Shown piece after piece: positions 61,391-64,000 of a stretch of DNA of 64,000 nucleotides. The translations under genes and the position numbers were made by a program. The notes beneath the pieces were generated by a model. The model had not been told where the DNA came from, did not search any database, and was given only the letters and a program-made list of their open reading frames with translations. Where the stretch lies: NCBI RefSeq assembly GCF_017298635.1, contig NZ_CP071182.1, forward strand, positions 5,181,675 through 5,245,674. Direction: 5' to 3'. This DNA is from Paenalicyclobacillus mengziensis (GTDB taxonomy: Bacteria; Bacillota; Bacilli; Alicyclobacillales; Alicyclobacillaceae). Each line of letters opens with the position of its first letter. Position 1 is the stretch's first letter.

Positions 61391-62176
61391 TCAGAACGTA
61401 CCACGGACGAAGGTCTGAATGATACCGTGTATGTTCTTTAGACTGTCGATCAACATTGGGCCACACTGAAGTATTTCGGAGCCGAGCTCGAAAACCATCT
61501 CATTCTTGACAGCAGGTATCTCGGAATAACCCGGTCGCTGAAGAAAGTTTTCGGAAATGAAGGGTTTTCCGCACCAAGACGCGAACACGATATCCGGGGC
61601 GGCAGTGACAATCTCATCCGCTTCTACAACCCGTTCTGATGCATGGCGTCCCGCCAATGATTTTTCACGAAAAACATCAGTGCCACCTGCAATCTCGATT
61701 AAATCACTTACCCATGCCGTCCCAACGATGATAGGGTCCATCCACTCTTCAAAATACACACGCGGTCGAAAAGGAAGTTCAGCCGCACTCTGACGAACTT
61801 CATCAACCTCTTGACGGAGCTCGTCCACATACGCCAAGGCTTCATCTGATTTTCCAATCAGGTTGCCAATCAGTAGTATAGTATGGAACATATCCTCAAG
61901 CCGGTGCGGGTTAAAATGCAACGTAGTCACACCTTGTTCAGAGAGCTCAGCAGCGAGCTCCTTTTGTACCCCAGAGATTAGAATCGCAACGTCTGGTTGA
62001 TCCTGAAGAATTCGTTGGGTACTACCATGTTTGAATCCGGATACTTTCGGCAGGAGAAGTGCCTCCGCCGGGCGCGTCGTGTAGGCAGAAATGCCGACAA
62101 CCCGATCAAGAGCACCCACCCGATACAGGATTTCCGGGATTTCTGCGGCAAGGCAAACAATTCGTTCTGGATACAT
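61391..62176 (-). CDS. Cobalamin-binding protein, BtuF-like, without signal peptide
   Basis: 261 residues with the periplasmic-binding-protein type III fold of B12/siderophore receptors (PERIVCLAAEIPEILYRVGA; VVGISAYTTRP; VEADEIVTAAPDIVFASWCG). There is no signal peptide or lipobox, so it is probably a cytoplasmic cobamide-binding protein of the type found inside cob gene clusters. It follows cobQ by 27 bases. AGGAGGT precedes the ATG. Confidence 0.82.
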   Translation of the reverse strand: MYPERIVCLAAEIPEILYRVGALDRVVGISAYTTRPAEALLLPKVSGFKHGSTQRILQDQPDVAILISGVQKELAAELSEQGVTTLHFNPHRLEDMFHTILLIGNLIGKSDEALAYVDELRQEVDEVRQSAAELPFRPRVYFEEWMDPIIVGTAWVSDLIEIAGGTDVFREKSLAGRHASERVVEADEIVTAAPDIVFASWCGKPFISENFLQRPGYSEIPAVKNEMVFELGSEILQCGPMLIDSLKNIHGIIQTFVRGTF

Positions 62177-62203
62177 AGTACGAACACCTCCTATGAATAT
62201 CGT

Positions 62204-63739
62204 TCATGTAAGGCCGAGTACGTCATACAATTTGCTCATGTCTAGGTGGGTGCGAACCACCTGGGCAAGTCTGTCAAATTCTTCAGAACGAACTGCCCTG
62301 ACATTCGTCACTTTTTCTTGTAACGGCAATCCCTTGTTGCGTCGTATCCTGTTTAGCCAGGCATTACGAAAAATATCGTTGTGAAGAAGCCCGTGAAGGT
62401 ACGTCCCAGTGATTCGGCCATCTGTAGATATTTGTCCCTCCGGTATTGGACTATCTGAAGGGGATGTGTGTACTCCATCGCTGTAGACCCGGTATGTCAT
62501 GGCAAGCGGATTCCGTGTTCCGGAAAACTTGGTGACGCCCATGTGAATTTCATAGCCTTTGACTGGAATACCGGTAAATTCGCCTGCGAACTCACCCTCC
62601 ACCAAAACCGTTGTCTTGTCGGCATACATGGTGGTTACTGCATCAAAGAATCCTAATCCGCTAGAAGTGTCAATCTCAGATTCAAGGTGTTCCGGGTCAT
62701 GAACTTCAATTCCAAGCATTTGATATCCTCCGCAGATACCAAGGACGTGTGCCCCACCTTGAACCGACCTCTGAATCGACGCAGCCCAGCCGTTGTCATG
62801 CAACCACGACAAGTCCATCAAGGTACTCTTTGTACCTGGTATCACGATAGCATCCACATGATTCAGGTCCTCTGGTTGGGTGCAGAAACTCGCGTCAACG
62901 CCCGGCTCGAGGAAGAGCGGATCGAAGTCCGTGAAATTTGAGATGTAAGGAAGCTGAACAATGCCCACGCGGATACCGTTCCTGATTGCCTTCGCTTGGT
63001 GATAACGATCCCCCGACATACCCACGGAGTCTTCTTCATCAATCGCTAGATTTGGGATATATGGAATGAGCCCAAGCACAGGCACACCAGTATAGTCTTC
63101 GAGCCATCGGCGCCCCTCATCAAACAATCGAGCGTCACCGCGAAACTTGTTAATGAGGATGCCCTTGACCAGTCTTTTCTCATCAGGATCAAGCAACTGA
63201 AGCGTCCCCACAATTGAGGCAAACACGCCTCCGCGATCAATGTCTGCAATAAGCAGTACACCCGCGTCAGCCATCTGTGCTGTCCTCATATTGGCCATAT
63301 CCCGTTGTTTCAGGTTCATCTCCACAGGGCTGCCCGCACCCTCAATGACAATAATGTCATGCCGCTGTGCGAGAAACTGATAACTTTCCACGACCGCCTT
63401 CCATAGCAGCTCTTTTTCATCATAGAAATAATCCTTTGCCGATCTCGTTCCCATTGAACGACCTTGCAGTACAATCTGACTTTGCATGTTCCCAGTTGGT
63501 TTTAATAGAACGGGGTTCATGTGTTCGTTGGATAGGATCCCGCATGCCTCGGCTTGAACAGCCTGAGCCCGTCCAATCTCGCGGCCGGAAGGCGTCACCG
63601 CGGAATTTAGCGACATGTTTTGTGCTTTAAACGGTGCTACGCGATGGCCGTCTTGTGTAAGGATACGGCAAAGGGCCGCTGCCAGGATGCTTTTTCCGAC
63701 ATTAGAAGAGGTACCAACAACCATTAGGCTCCGTGTCAT
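62204..63739 (-). CDS. cobQ: Cobyric acid synthase
   Basis: 511 residues: an N-terminal dethiobiotin-synthetase-like ATPase (VVGTSSNVGKSILAAALCRI; FKAQNMSLNS) and a C-terminal glutamine amidotransferase with nucleophile Cys in LGICGGYQMLG and a His in TYLHGLLHND. It amidates four side chains of adenosylcobyrinic acid diamide. The ATG begins one base before the preceding stop ends its codon set, i.e. directly after the TGA of the upstream cob gene, so the genes are coupled. Confidence 0.95.
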   Translation of the reverse strand: MTRSLMVVGTSSNVGKSILAAALCRILTQDGHRVAPFKAQNMSLNSAVTPSGREIGRAQAVQAEACGILSNEHMNPVLLKPTGNMQSQIVLQGRSMGTRSAKDYFYDEKELLWKAVVESYQFLAQRHDIIVIEGAGSPVEMNLKQRDMANMRTAQMADAGVLLIADIDRGGVFASIVGTLQLLDPDEKRLVKGILINKFRGDARLFDEGRRWLEDYTGVPVLGLIPYIPNLAIDEEDSVGMSGDRYHQAKAIRNGIRVGIVQLPYISNFTDFDPLFLEPGVDASFCTQPEDLNHVDAIVIPGTKSTLMDLSWLHDNGWAASIQRSVQGGAHVLGICGGYQMLGIEVHDPEHLESEIDTSSGLGFFDAVTTMYADKTTVLVEGEFAGEFTGIPVKGYEIHMGVTKFSGTRNPLAMTYRVYSDGVHTSPSDSPIPEGQISTDGRITGTYLHGLLHNDIFRNAWLNRIRRNKGLPLQEKVTNVRAVRSEEFDRLAQVVRTHLDMSKLYDVLGLT

Positions 63740-64000
63740 TCATGTCGCCTGCCTTCCTGATTTACCTGCTCGATACGTTCTGCATCTCTCTACAAACTTC
63801 TCGGCGACAAGCGGATTCGAAGCAAAGTGAAGATGCGTGTGTCCGGCGACAACGTTACCGTTCAAATACCCCTCACCTCGTCGGCTTGACCAGCGAGACC
63901 CAGATGCTTCATACGCAAAAACCTGCGGCAAGTGATACTCGATTGTTGAGTAGTGAAATTCGTGCCCTCGCGCAGACTCCGTTGCAGGAATCAGCCAGTT
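63740..64000 (-). CDS. cbiA: Cobyrinate a,c-diamide synthase, C-terminal part (cut by window edge)
   Basis: The last 86 residues are visible (SARGHEFHYSTIEY; LNGNVVAGHTHLHFASNPLV), matching the end of the amidotransferase domain of CbiA/CobB with the catalytic histidine in HLHF. It ends in TGA directly abutting the cobQ start. The enzyme amidates cobyrinate at positions a and c, two steps before CobQ. The N-terminus lies beyond 64000. Confidence 0.85.
   Translation of the reverse strand, partial: NWLIPATESARGHEFHYSTIEYHLPQVFAYEASGSRWSSRRGEGYLNGNVVAGHTHLHFASNPLVAEKFVERCRTYRAGKSGRQAT

Overview
The window looks like chromosomal DNA of a spore-forming-type Bacillota, most plausibly an Alicyclobacillaceae-like organism. 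The signs are strong GGAGG ribosome binding sites, frequent TTG and GTG starts, a three-subunit Bacillus-type succinate dehydrogenase, a long Bacillus-style chemotaxis operon with CheX, several secreted proteins with copper-amine-oxidase-N ('stalk') domains, and many insertion-sequence remnants. The taxon is an inference; no rRNA or tRNA gene was seen.

Layout. 1-3.3 kb: a tiny membrane peptide, a secreted stalk-domain protein and an orphan Rieske oxygenase. 3.5-9.6 kb: a GC-rich proline catabolism block (APC permease, PAS-AAA-Fis regulator with a degraded ATPase, P5C dehydrogenase rocA, proline dehydrogenase) sharing an AAGTG-N12-CACTT dyad. 9.6-13.1 kb: sdhCAB preceded by a small zinc-ribbon ORF. 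13.2-15.1 kb: a complete 1895-bp IS with a 4-bp target duplication, next to a decayed GGDEF gene. 15.5-26.1 kb: one long leftward chemosensory operon, cheX-cheY-mcp-cheW-mcp-cheW-cheA-cheR-cheB, then a DUF3850 gene and a FliL-like gene. Its leader carries a sigma-A promoter, a GEMM-I type (cyclic di-GMP class I) riboswitch aptamer and an intrinsic terminator. 26.2-31.1 kb: a SigH-like sigma factor, remnants of fliF and of a GGDEF-EAL gene, a CarH/LitR-like B12-binding MerR regulator, a soluble PAS chemoreceptor and an intact EAL protein. 31.4-36.8 kb: DUF1540, two paralogous secreted stalk proteins and an OatA-like acyltransferase.

37-52.6 kb is an accessory, IS-rich zone. It holds an IS1634-like element, a second decayed IS1634-like transposase, a nucleotidyltransferase module, a chimeric junction between broken rmlA and a broken surface-protein gene, transposase and MerR fragments, a solitary tnpB element, a three-gene operon ending in a CbbX/CfxQ-type AAA+ ATPase, a GNAT toxin-like gene cut short beside an IS remnant, an intact HEPN-MNT pair and a decayed second one, and integrase and serine recombinase fragments.

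52.6-58.4 kb is an AT-richer sulfated-carbohydrate island: LacI regulator, anaerobic sulfatase maturase, sulfatase and sugar-porter MFS transporter. A LacI-type palindrome lies inside the promoter spacer and a cre-like site lies downstream. 58.7-61.3 kb: a secreted protein with a 318-bp tandem duplication, a frameshifted secreted-protein gene and an IS4-like remnant. 61.4-64 kb: cobalamin genes (a BtuF-like binding protein, cobQ and the 3' end of cobB/cbiA).

The main theme is environmental sensing: cyclic di-GMP, predicted from the riboswitch, is placed to control chemotaxis transcription, while the nearby c-di-GMP synthesis genes are decaying and a phosphodiesterase survives. The least explained block is the three-gene AAA+ operon at 46-48.7 kb.
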